Shown here: piece by piece, positions 18,011 through 26,025 of the stretch
Layout of the letters: each line of letters starts with the position of its first letter
Numbering within the stretch: position 1 is the stretch's first letter
Source: Micrococcaceae bacterium
GTDB taxonomy: Bacteria; Actinomycetota; Actinomycetes; Actinomycetales; Micrococcaceae
Direction: 5' to 3'
Length of the DNA: 64,000 nucleotides
Assembly: GCA_025465475.1 (NCBI GenBank)
Contig: JAODMR010000100.1
Coordinates: forward strand, 1-64,000
The notes under the pieces: generated by a model
Seen by the model: only the letters and a program-made list of their open reading frames with translations
What the model was told of the DNA's origin: nothing
The model's database searches: none
Position numbers and translations under genes: made by a program

Positions 18011-20107
18011 ATGACTTCACTGATCACCCCGGAGCTTGTCACTCTGGATGCTGACCTGGGCACCGAGCCACGGGACGTCATCCGGCACCTGGCAGACCGG
18101 ATCGCCTACACCGGCCGCGCTTCCGGCGCGCAGGGCCTCTACGAGGACGCCCTGGCCCGCGAGCAGAAGACGGCGACAGGAATTCCGGGTGGCATCGCCA
18201 TCCCCCACTGCCGTTCCACCGCGGTTCTTGAACCGACGCTGGCCATGGCCCGGCTGAACCCGCCGGTGCCCTTCGGCGCGAAGGACGGCCCGGCCGACCT
18301 GATCTTCTTCATCGCAGCCCCGGAAGGAGCCGACCAGGCCCACCTGAAGCTGCTCTCCAAGCTCGCCCGGTCGCTGATCAAAAAGGACTTCACGGCAGCC
18401 CTTCGGGCGGCCACGAGTCCCCAGGACATCGTCGACCTCGTCGATGGGGCGTTGGCCGACCGCCCGGCAACAGGATCAACCGCGGCGGGCGCGGCAACTG
18501 CGGCGGGCACAACTTCGGGCGCCGGCACCGGTGCCGCCGTTTCGGCAGGTGCCGCCGAGCAGGCGCCGAGCGGCTCAGCCACGGCTAACCGGCCGCGCCG
18601 CCTCGTTGGCGTCACCGCCTGCCCCACCGGCATTGCGCACACCTACATGGCAGCGGATTCCCTTGTCGCCGCGGCCAAGGAAGCCGGCGTGGAGCTGGAA
18701 ATTGAGACGCAGGGCTCCGGGGGCGTCACCCCGTTGGACCCGGCAGTCATCGCAGCCGCCGACGCGGTGATCTTCGCGGTCGACGTCGATGTCCGCGGCA
18801 AGGAGCGCTTCGCGGGCAAACCGGTCATCAACGCCCCGGTGAAACGAGGAATCGCCGAGCCGGAGAAGATGATCCGTGAGGCACTCGCCGCTGCCGACAA
18901 CCCCAACGCCCACCGGGTACCGCACTTCGGGGCGGAGGAAGCAGCCGACCGCCAGGCCGAAGCCTCCAACGAGCACATTGGACAAAAGATCAAGAAGGTC
19001 CTGCTCACCGGTGTCAGCTACATGATTCCCTTCGTCGCCGCCGGCGGCCTGCTGATCGCGCTGGGCTTCCTGCTCGCCGGGTATGACATTGCCCTGGCCG
19101 GCAAGGCTGACACCATCCTCAGCACCAACACGCTGTTCAACCTCCCCGACGGCAACCTCGCCCTCTATATCGGCACCGTGATGTTCAAGATCGGCGGTCT
19201 GTCACTCGGGTTCCTGGTTCCGGCGCTCGCCGGATACATCGCGTTCGGCATCGCCGACCGGCCAGGTATCGCTCCCGGCTTTACCGCCGGAGCGGTGGCC
19301 AGCTACATGGGCGCCGGGTTCCTCGGAGGCCTGGTCGGCGGCCTGCTGGCCGGCCTGGTGGCGTACTGGATCGGAACATTCAAGGCGCCCCGCTGGCTGC
19401 GCGGACTGATGCCTGTGGTCATCATTCCGCTGGTGGCCTCGGCCGTCGCCTCCGGCCTGATGTTCATGGTTTTGGGTGGTCCGATCGCGGCCCTCACGGT
19501 TGGACTGAGCAACTTCCTCTCCGGACTGACCGGCGCCTCCGCCATCGTGCTGGGCATCATCCTCGGACTGATGATGTGCTTCGACCTGGGCGGGCCCGTC
19601 AACAAGGTCGCCTACGCCTTCGCCGTCGCCGGACTTGGCGCCGCCACCGTCGCCAACCCCGCGCCGTGGCAAATCATGGCCACGGTCATGGCAGCCGGCA
19701 TGGTGCCGCCCCTGGCGATGGCGCTGGCCACCACGCTCGATAAGAAAAGCTTCAGCCTGGCCGAGCGGGAGAACGGCAAGACTGCCTGGCTGCTGGGTGC
19801 ATCCTTCATTTCCGAAGGTGCCATCCCCTTCGCCGCAGCGGATCCGCTGCGCGTCATTCCGTCCACCATGCTCGGCGGCGCCGTCACCGGTGCCATCTGC
19901 ATGGCTGCCGGCGTCACCTCCCGGGCACCCCACGGCGGTATCTTCGTCTTCTTCGCGATCGGGAACATCTTCATGTTCATTCTCTCGATCGTCGTCGGCA
20001 TGGTGATTTCAGCCCTGGCGGTACTGGCGCTCAAGCGCTGGGCAGTGCGGAAGCCCGTTGATACTGTTGCACCAGCATCACTGGCAGCGTCGTCGGTCAG
20101 CAACTAA
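18011..20107 (+). CDS. fruA: PTS fructose transporter EIIABC
   Basis: EIIA (GIPGGIAIPHCRS), EIIB (GVTACPTGIAHTYMAADSL), EIIC (YMIPFVAAGGLLIALGF...). Confidence 0.95.
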   Translation: MTSLITPELVTLDADLGTEPRDVIRHLADRIAYTGRASGAQGLYEDALAREQKTATGIPGGIAIPHCRSTAVLEPTLAMARLNPPVPFGAKDGPADLIFFIAAPEGADQAHLKLLSKLARSLIKKDFTAALRAATSPQDIVDLVDGALADRPATGSTAAGAATAAGTTSGAGTGAAVSAGAAEQAPSGSATANRPRRLVGVTACPTGIAHTYMAADSLVAAAKEAGVELEIETQGSGGVTPLDPAVIAAADAVIFAVDVDVRGKERFAGKPVINAPVKRGIAEPEKMIREALAAADNPNAHRVPHFGAEEAADRQAEASNEHIGQKIKKVLLTGVSYMIPFVAAGGLLIALGFLLAGYDIALAGKADTILSTNTLFNLPDGNLALYIGTVMFKIGGLSLGFLVPALAGYIAFGIADRPGIAPGFTAGAVASYMGAGFLGGLVGGLLAGLVAYWIGTFKAPRWLRGLMPVVIIPLVASAVASGLMFMVLGGPIAALTVGLSNFLSGLTGASAIVLGIILGLMMCFDLGGPVNKVAYAFAVAGLGAATVANPAPWQIMATVMAAGMVPPLAMALATTLDKKSFSLAERENGKTAWLLGASFISEGAIPFAAADPLRVIPSTMLGGAVTGAICMAAGVTSRAPHGGIFVFFAIGNIFMFILSIVVGMVISALAVLALKRWAVRKPVDTVAPASLAASSVSN

Positions 20108-20117
20108 AGGAACCGCC

Positions 20118-21833
20118 ATGAAGACCTTTTCAGGAGTCGGAGTCACCGCGGGCCGCGTGCTCGGAACGGTGCGCCGCATGCCGCCGCCCATCGCCGAACC
20201 GCCGGTGGGTGAGCAGTTGGCCGCCGACCTTACGGTGGAGGCCGCCACCGGAAACCTTAAGGCGGCAGCTGGAAAGGTGCAGACCGAACTGAAGGCGCGT
20301 GCGGAGCGGGCCACCGGGGACGGCAAGGCGGTGCTCGAGGCGACAGCCCTGATGGCCGCCGACCCGATGCTGCTGAAATCCGCCGCCAAGCTGATTCGGG
20401 CCGGCGCCTCACCCGAACGCGCCATCTGGGAGGCCGGTGACGGCGTCGCCTCCATGCTCCTGAACCTGGGCGGTTACATGGCAGAGCGGTCACATGACGT
20501 GCTCGATGTGAGGTCCCGGATCGTTGCAGAGCTACGCGGCGTTCCGGCGCCGGGCATTCCCGACGCGGCAGAACCCTTCATCCTGGTGGCCGAGGACCTG
20601 GCGCCGGCTGACACCGCCACGTTGGACCCATCCAAGGTATTGGCCCTGGTCACCTCCGGCGGCGGACCGCAGTCCCACACGGCCATCATCGCCAGGGCCA
20701 TGGGCCTGCCGGCGGTGGTGGCAGCGCACGGTGTCACCGAAGTGACGGATGGCACCGTCCTGTACGTCGACGGGGCTGCCGGAACCATCACGGCCGATCC
20801 GGACAGCGCCCAACAGCTGGCTGCCGAGGCGTGGAGTGCCCACGCCTCGGAGCTGGCCGTGTTCGACGGCGACGGCCGGTTGGCGGACGGCACCGCGGTT
20901 CCGCTGCTGGCCAACGTGGGCGGCGCCAAGGACGCCGTGGCCGCCGCGGCCGCGGGCGCCCAGGGCGTTGGACTGCTGCGCACGGAGTTCTGCTTCCTGG
21001 GCCGGGACAAGGAGCCGTCACTGGAGGAGCAGGTAAGCGCCTACCGTGGGGTGTTCGACGCCTTCCCCGCCAAAAAGGTGGTGGTCCGCACCCTCGACGC
21101 CGGCGCGGACAAGCCGTTGCCGTTCCTGACTGACGCGAGCGAGCCGAACCCCGCACTGGGCGTGCGGGGCTACCGCACGGACTTCACCACGCCGGGCGTG
21201 CTGGAGCGGCAGCTGCACGCCATTGCCCTGGCGGCAAAGGACTCAGGCACCTTGGCTCCGGCCGACGTGTGGGTCATGGCACCGATGATTTCCACCGCGG
21301 AGGAGGCAGCGCAGTTTGCCTCGCTCTGCAGTGCCGCGGGCCTGAACATGCCTGGCGTCATGGTGGAAGTGCCCTCCGCGGCGCTGTCCTCCCGGCACCT
21401 GTTGACCGAAGTGTCCTTCGCCAGCATCGGCACCAACGACCTGACCCAGTACACCATGGCCGCCGATCGCCAGCTGGGCCCCCTGGCCGCCCTGAACGAT
21501 CCCTGGCAGCCAGCCGTGCTGACCCTGATCCAGGCCACCGTCGAAGGCGCCGCGCAGGCGGCGGCCGGAATCGGTGCCGGCCAGGCCAGAAGCGTCGGGG
21601 TCTGCGGTGAAGCGGCCGCGGACCCGGCACTCGCCGTCGTGCTGGTGGGCCTGGGCGTGAACAGCCTGTCCATGACGGCCCGTGCGCTTCCGGCTGTGAG
21701 CGCCGTCCTGCGCAGTGTCACAATGGAACAGGCCCAGAACTTGGCGGCGGCCGCAGTGGCCGCTCCGAGCGCAGCGCAGGCCCGCACTTCGGTCCGGTCC
21801 CAGCTGCCGATCCTTGACGAACTCGGTCTCTGA
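20118..21833 (+). CDS. ptsI: PTS enzyme I
   Basis: GGGPQSHTAIIARAMGLPAVV active-site His; GVGLLRTEFCFLGRDKEPS; SIGTNDLTQYTMAADR. Confidence 0.95.
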   Translation: MKTFSGVGVTAGRVLGTVRRMPPPIAEPPVGEQLAADLTVEAATGNLKAAAGKVQTELKARAERATGDGKAVLEATALMAADPMLLKSAAKLIRAGASPERAIWEAGDGVASMLLNLGGYMAERSHDVLDVRSRIVAELRGVPAPGIPDAAEPFILVAEDLAPADTATLDPSKVLALVTSGGGPQSHTAIIARAMGLPAVVAAHGVTEVTDGTVLYVDGAAGTITADPDSAQQLAAEAWSAHASELAVFDGDGRLADGTAVPLLANVGGAKDAVAAAAAGAQGVGLLRTEFCFLGRDKEPSLEEQVSAYRGVFDAFPAKKVVVRTLDAGADKPLPFLTDASEPNPALGVRGYRTDFTTPGVLERQLHAIALAAKDSGTLAPADVWVMAPMISTAEEAAQFASLCSAAGLNMPGVMVEVPSAALSSRHLLTEVSFASIGTNDLTQYTMAADRQLGPLAALNDPWQPAVLTLIQATVEGAAQAAAGIGAGQARSVGVCGEAAADPALAVVLVGLGVNSLSMTARALPAVSAVLRSVTMEQAQNLAAAAVAAPSAAQARTSVRSQLPILDELGL

Positions 21834-21849
21834 CCAAAGGAGAAAAACC

Positions 21850-22125
21850 ATGCCAGAACGCACAGCCACCATCGCCAGCCGCGTTGGCCTGCATGCACGT
21901 CCCGCAGCCATCTTTGTTGAGGCGGCAGCAGAACTGCCCGTCGAGGTCACCATCGCCAGGGAAGGCGAACCGGTCGAAGACGCACTGGACGCCTCCAGCA
22001 TCCTGTCCCTGATGGGCCTGGGCGCCGAGCACGGCGACGTCGTCGTGCTGCGGGCGGAGGGCGAGGGAGCCGACGAAGCCCTGGAGACCTTGGTGCGGAT
22101 CCTTGAAACGGACCACGACGCGTAG
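21850..22125 (+). CDS. ptsH: HPr phosphocarrier protein
   Basis: MPERTATIASRVGLHARPAAIFVEAAAEL; AAGGAG upstream. Confidence 0.95.
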   Translation: MPERTATIASRVGLHARPAAIFVEAAAELPVEVTIAREGEPVEDALDASSILSLMGLGAEHGDVVVLRAEGEGADEALETLVRILETDHDA

Positions 22126-22158
22126 GCAGCGCCACTAAAAAAGCGTTACCTGCAGCGT

Positions 22159-22178
22159 TTCCGGCCCTCGGGCCGGAA
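22159..22178. terminator. First hairpin after ptsH (TTCCGGCCC-TC-GGGCCGGAA)
   Basis: Perfect 9+2+9 inverted repeat. Confidence 0.5.
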
Positions 22179-22194
22179 GATACTGGAAATACCG

Positions 22195-22232
22195 GAAGCA
22201 GTCCCGGCCCGAGGGCCGGGACTGCTTCTTTT
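22195..22232 (+). terminator. Rho-independent terminator (GAAGCAGTCCCGGCCC-GA-GGGCCGGGACTGCTTC-TTTT)
   Basis: Perfect 16-bp arms followed by a T run. Confidence 0.88.
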
Positions 22233-22290
22233 AATGCTCCCAACCTTGCCGACCGCGCCCGAAAGTGAGAGTGACGTACCACATATTTCG

Positions 22291-22324
22291 GGCTTCGGGT
22301 AGGATAGATAGCCTGCCCGAAGCC
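22291..22324. promoter_or_regulatory. Stem-loop in the leader/promoter of the MHS transporter
   Basis: GGCTTCGGGTAGG-N8-CCTGCCCGAAGCC, 13 pairs including one G-T wobble. Confidence 0.45.
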
Positions 22325-22371
22325 GGGCCCCACCCCGTCGCAAGCAAATGACCTCCCCAGGAGAAGCCCAA

Positions 22372-23952
22372 ATGCCCACAGACAGAAGCATGACCCACCT
22401 TTTGAACGGTGCCCAGGACACCGCACGACAGCAGCGTATCCGCCGCCCGCCGCGCCTGAAACGACGCCGCTTGGCGGTCGGGGACGTCAACGTCGTCGAC
22501 CATCCCATGTTGAAGAAAGCCGTTGGCGGAACCATCGTGGGAAACACCATGGAGTGGTACGACGTCGGCGTCTTCGGTTACCTCATCACCACCATGGGTC
22601 CGGTATTCCTGCCCGAAGCCGACCCCGCCGTGCAGACACTGTTCCTGCTGGGCACCTTCGCCGCCACCTTCGTCGCCAGGCCGTTGGGCGGCGTCGTTTT
22701 CGGCTGGCTCGGGGACAAGGTCGGCAGGCAGAAGGTACTTGCCACCACCCTGCTCATCATGGCTGCCTCCACCTTCCTGGTCGGGGTCCTGCCCGGCTAT
22801 GCCCAGATCGGCATCTGGGCCGCCGCCCTGCTGGTGCTGCTCAAGCTGATCCAGGGCTTTTCCACCGGCGGCGAATACGCCGGCGCCACCACCTTTGTCA
22901 GCGAGTACGCCCCCGACAAGCGCCGGGGCTTCTTTGCCAGCTTCCTGGACATGGGCAGCTACATCGGCTTCGCCCTTGGTGCGGCCCTGGTCTCGGTGCT
23001 GCAACTGACGTTGGGCCAGGACGCCATGGAGGCGTGGGGCTGGCGGTTGCCCTTCCTGCTGGCGGGTCCGCTGGGCCTGATCGCCGTGTACTTCCGCAGC
23101 AAGATCGAGGAGTCGCCCCAATTCCAGGCCACCCTTGACGCGCAGGAAGCCACCGCGAAGGACGCCGCGGCCGACGATGACGAGGTCGCGAAAGGCCCCG
23201 TCGGAATCGTGAAGGCCTACTGGCGCCAGATCATCCTGGCGATGGTCCTGACAGCTGCCGCCAACACGGTGGGCTATGCGCTCACGTCCTACATGCCGAC
23301 CTACCTGACGGACGCCAAGGGCTACGACCCGGTGCACGGCACACTGCTGACCATTCCCGTGCTGGTCATCATGAGCGTTTGCATTCCCCTGACCGGTCGC
23401 CTGTCCGACCGGATCGGGCGCCGCCCGGTGCTGTGGATCGGTGCGATCAGCACTGTGGTCCTGGCGCTGCCGGCATTCCTGCTGATCGGCGTCGGGGATG
23501 TCTGGTCAACGTTGCTGGGCCTGGCCCTGGTCGCCTTCCCGGTGACCTTCTATGTGGCCAACCTGGCCTCCGCCCTGCCTGCCCTGTTCCCGACGGCCAG
23601 CCGCTACGGTGGCATGGGCATTGCGTACAACTTCGCGGTGGCAATTTTCGGCGGCACGACGCCTTTCATCGTGCAGGGCCTGATCCAGCTCAGCGGCAAT
23701 GACCTGATGCCCGCCTACTACCTGATGGCAACCTCGCTGATCGGGGCCGTCGCCGTCTGGTTCCTCAAGGAGTCCGCACAGCGGCCCCTGCCCGGATCCA
23801 TGCCCAGCGTTGATTCGCCGGAAGAGGCACAGGAACTGGTCGCCCACCAGGACGAGAACCCAAACCTGGACATGAACGAACTGCCGTTTGATGACAGCTA
23901 CGAACCGCCGACACCGGCTGAGGGCATTGCCCAGACGGCTTCGCGGGCCTGA
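22372..23952 (+). CDS. MFS transporter, MHS family (ProP-like)
   Basis: GGTIVGNTMEWYDVGVFGYL, GWLGDKVGRQKVL, FSTGGEYAGATTFVSEYAPDKRRGF; AGGAG before ATG at 22372. Confidence 0.9.
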   Translation: MPTDRSMTHLLNGAQDTARQQRIRRPPRLKRRRLAVGDVNVVDHPMLKKAVGGTIVGNTMEWYDVGVFGYLITTMGPVFLPEADPAVQTLFLLGTFAATFVARPLGGVVFGWLGDKVGRQKVLATTLLIMAASTFLVGVLPGYAQIGIWAAALLVLLKLIQGFSTGGEYAGATTFVSEYAPDKRRGFFASFLDMGSYIGFALGAALVSVLQLTLGQDAMEAWGWRLPFLLAGPLGLIAVYFRSKIEESPQFQATLDAQEATAKDAAADDDEVAKGPVGIVKAYWRQIILAMVLTAAANTVGYALTSYMPTYLTDAKGYDPVHGTLLTIPVLVIMSVCIPLTGRLSDRIGRRPVLWIGAISTVVLALPAFLLIGVGDVWSTLLGLALVAFPVTFYVANLASALPALFPTASRYGGMGIAYNFAVAIFGGTTPFIVQGLIQLSGNDLMPAYYLMATSLIGAVAVWFLKESAQRPLPGSMPSVDSPEEAQELVAHQDENPNLDMNELPFDDSYEPPTPAEGIAQTASRA

Positions 23953-24034
23953 CTCCCGGCCTTGCGGGGCAGAGTTGAACTTGCGCGATCTACGACGGCG
24001 GCGGCGCTTCCTGTGGGAAGGGCCGCCGCCGTCG

Positions 24035-24125
24035 TCTCAAGGGACGTCGTCTCAAGGGATGTCGTCTCAGTGGGTGCCGGCTCAGCGGAGGTGAGGTCAG
24101 CGGCGCCGGGTCAGGGCGGCGCCGG
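24035..24125. repeat. Degenerate 14-16 bp tandem array downstream of the MHS transporter stop
   Basis: TCTCAAGGGACGTCG / TCTCAAGGGATGTCG / TCTCAGTGGGTGCCGG / CTCAGCGGAGGTGAG / GTCAGCGGCGCCGG / GTCAGGGCGGCGCCGG. Confidence 0.75.
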
Positions 24126-24139
24126 AACGCACATCGGCG

Positions 24140-24343
24140 CTACCAGCGCACCTTCTTCTCTCTGCCGCCCTGCCGCCCGCTTGCATGTTCCGGTTTGTGT
24201 CCGCCGCCGCTGGGCGGCACTCCCTGCTGCCGGCCCGCGTCATTCTTCCGGGCGAGGGATTCCTTTCGGGCGTCGGCGAGCCGCTCGCTTGCCTCGGCGG
24301 AAAGGTGGACGACGGGCTGATCGGTCGATGCGTTGTCGCTCAT
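24140..24343 (-). CDS. Small hydrophilic hypothetical protein (about 67 aa)
   Basis: MSDNASTDQPVVHLSAEASERLADARKESLARKNDAGRQQGVPPSGGGHKPEHASGRQGGREKKVRW; start inside ORF 24140..24409. Confidence 0.5.
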   Translation of the reverse strand: MSDNASTDQPVVHLSAEASERLADARKESLARKNDAGRQQGVPPSGGGHKPEHASGRQGGREKKVRW

Positions 24344-24640
24344 GGTGGTCCTGTCTGTACATCTGTCCCGCCCGGCTGGCACTGATTCCCTGGTTACCGG
24401 CATCCGCATGGGAAAGCAGCGGGCCGGGTACTCCTGGGAGGAAGCACTGCGCCGGAATGGCCGTGGCAGGCGCTGTTCCGGTATTTCGGTGAGGAGGCCA
24501 TCGGAATGGCCGGACTGCGGCGCGGAGCCGCGGAGACGAAGAGCTTTCCTAGTCGAAAATCAGTGTTCCCATGCCGGACAGCCTAGCTACGTCCGGGCCC
24601 GCAGGGAAGGCGTGGCCGCTTCCGGTGCTGGCTGCCTCTC

Positions 24641-24688
24641 GCGGCCCTCGTCGCTGGCGGCCCTCAGCGCTTGCGGCCCTCGGCGCTG
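24641..24688. repeat. 3 x 16-bp tandem repeat (GCGGCCCTCRKCGCTK)
   Basis: Units at 24641, 24657, 24673, downstream of the SDR stop codon. Confidence 0.8.
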
Positions 24689-24721
24689 GCCGCCGTCTGG
24701 AGGTCTTCGGCCCTGGCTGCG

Positions 24722-25510
24722 TCAGCGGCCGCGCTTGCCGGCGTAGGCCCCCAACCGGGCCGGCAGGAAACGGCTGACGAACGCAGCGACTGTGTACCGG
24801 CGTGAGGGAACGGACACGGCCCTTCCTGCCGCGGCGGCCGCCAACCCTTCCCGGACCACCCTCTCGGGTTGCAGCCACAGCCAGCCGGGAATGGTCTTCT
24901 TGGACACGCCCATCCGCTGATGGAACTCGGTGTGCACAAAGCCGGGACACACGGCAGTGACGGAAACCCCTTCCGGCCCGTATTCCACGTTCGCCCACCG
25001 GCTGAAGCTGATCAGCCAGGCCTTGCACGCACCGTAGGTGCCGCGCGGCACGAACCCGGCAACGCTGGCAACGTTGAGGATCACGCCGGAGCCACGCTGG
25101 AGCATCGGTCCCAGGGCGGCGTGCATCAGCTCCATCGGCGACGTGACCAGGATCCGCAGGTGATCCAGTTCCTGTTGCGGGGAATTCCGGTCAAAGCGCC
25201 CACGCAGGCCGTAGCCGGCATTGTTGATCAGCAGGTCAACCGCCGGCGTTCCGCTGCGCAGCCGATGGGCCACCGCCTGGGCGCCGCTTTCCGTTTCCAG
25301 GTCTGCCGAGAGGACCTCCACCGCTATGCCGTACTCGCTGCGGAGCTTGGCAGCGCTGTCGTCCAGCTTGTCCATGTCCCGGGCCACCAGGACTAGGTTG
25401 GTCCCGCTGGCCGCGAGTTGACGGGCGAATTCCGCACCCAGCCCCGCCGTTGCACCGGTAACCAAGGCCGTCTTGCCGGAAAACTTCAGCATTCCTCCGC
25501 GAAGGTTCAT
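24722..25510 (-). CDS. SDR-family NAD(P)-dependent oxidoreductase
   Basis: TALVTGATAGLGAEFARQLA, NNAGYG, YGACKAWLISFSRW; start could be 25492. Confidence 0.9.
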   Translation of the reverse strand: MNLRGGMLKFSGKTALVTGATAGLGAEFARQLAASGTNLVLVARDMDKLDDSAAKLRSEYGIAVEVLSADLETESGAQAVAHRLRSGTPAVDLLINNAGYGLRGRFDRNSPQQELDHLRILVTSPMELMHAALGPMLQRGSGVILNVASVAGFVPRGTYGACKAWLISFSRWANVEYGPEGVSVTAVCPGFVHTEFHQRMGVSKKTIPGWLWLQPERVVREGLAAAAAGRAVSVPSRRYTVAAFVSRFLPARLGAYAGKRGR

Positions 25511-25547
25511 TGCCCCATGCTAGAGGTGCGCGGCGGTCGGCAGAGAA

Positions 25548-25880
25548 CTACGACCGGGCGTGCGGCGGTTCCGGCCAATCCGTGTGCTGCGTGTACTCCG
25601 GGTGCTTCCCGATGAAATGGGCGATGAATGAGCAGTGCGGAACGATTCTTTTTCCGGCCGCCACCACGTCATCGAGCGCGTACCGGGCCAGCACCTCGGC
25701 CAATCCCCGCCCGCGTTGCGCCGGCTCCGTTTCTGTGTGCACGAATTCGGTATGGCCCGGCAGGTCCCGGTAGTCGGCAAGGCAGGCGAGCGCCATATCC
25801 ACGTGCAACTCGTAGCGATGCATGGCGTCATTGCGGGACAGGGTTACATGGTTGGAAAACGTCCCATCCGTCCCGGTCAT
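25548..25880 (-). CDS. Small GNAT-like acetyltransferase
   Basis: HTEFVHTETEPAQRGRGLAEVLARYALDDVVAAGKRIVPHCSFIAHFIGKHPEYT typical of the COG2388 type. Confidence 0.85.
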   Translation of the reverse strand: MTGTDGTFSNHVTLSRNDAMHRYELHVDMALACLADYRDLPGHTEFVHTETEPAQRGRGLAEVLARYALDDVVAAGKRIVPHCSFIAHFIGKHPEYTQHTDWPEPPHARS

Positions 25881-25923
25881 GAATTGAGCTTGGCACGGCT
25901 CCCTGCCGGTGGCAATGCATCCA

Positions 25924-25952
25924 CCCGTCCGGGACGGGCTACCGTGGTAGCC
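25924..25952. promoter_or_regulatory. Overlapping palindromes upstream of pta
   Basis: CCCGTCC-G-GGACGGG (25924-25938) and GGCTACC-GT-GGTAGCC (25937-25952). Confidence 0.4.
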
Positions 25953-26025
25953 AAGCCGTCCGGCTCCGCCGAAACGGAACAGCCGTGGCCCCGGTGCGGG
26001 CTCAAACCAGAAACGGGGACAAAGC

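Noticed and set aside
24333-24746. 137-aa + ORF in the 24344-24721 gap
   Set aside because: No domain, Arg/Pro-rich shadow composition and runs through the 16-bp repeats; treated as non-coding.
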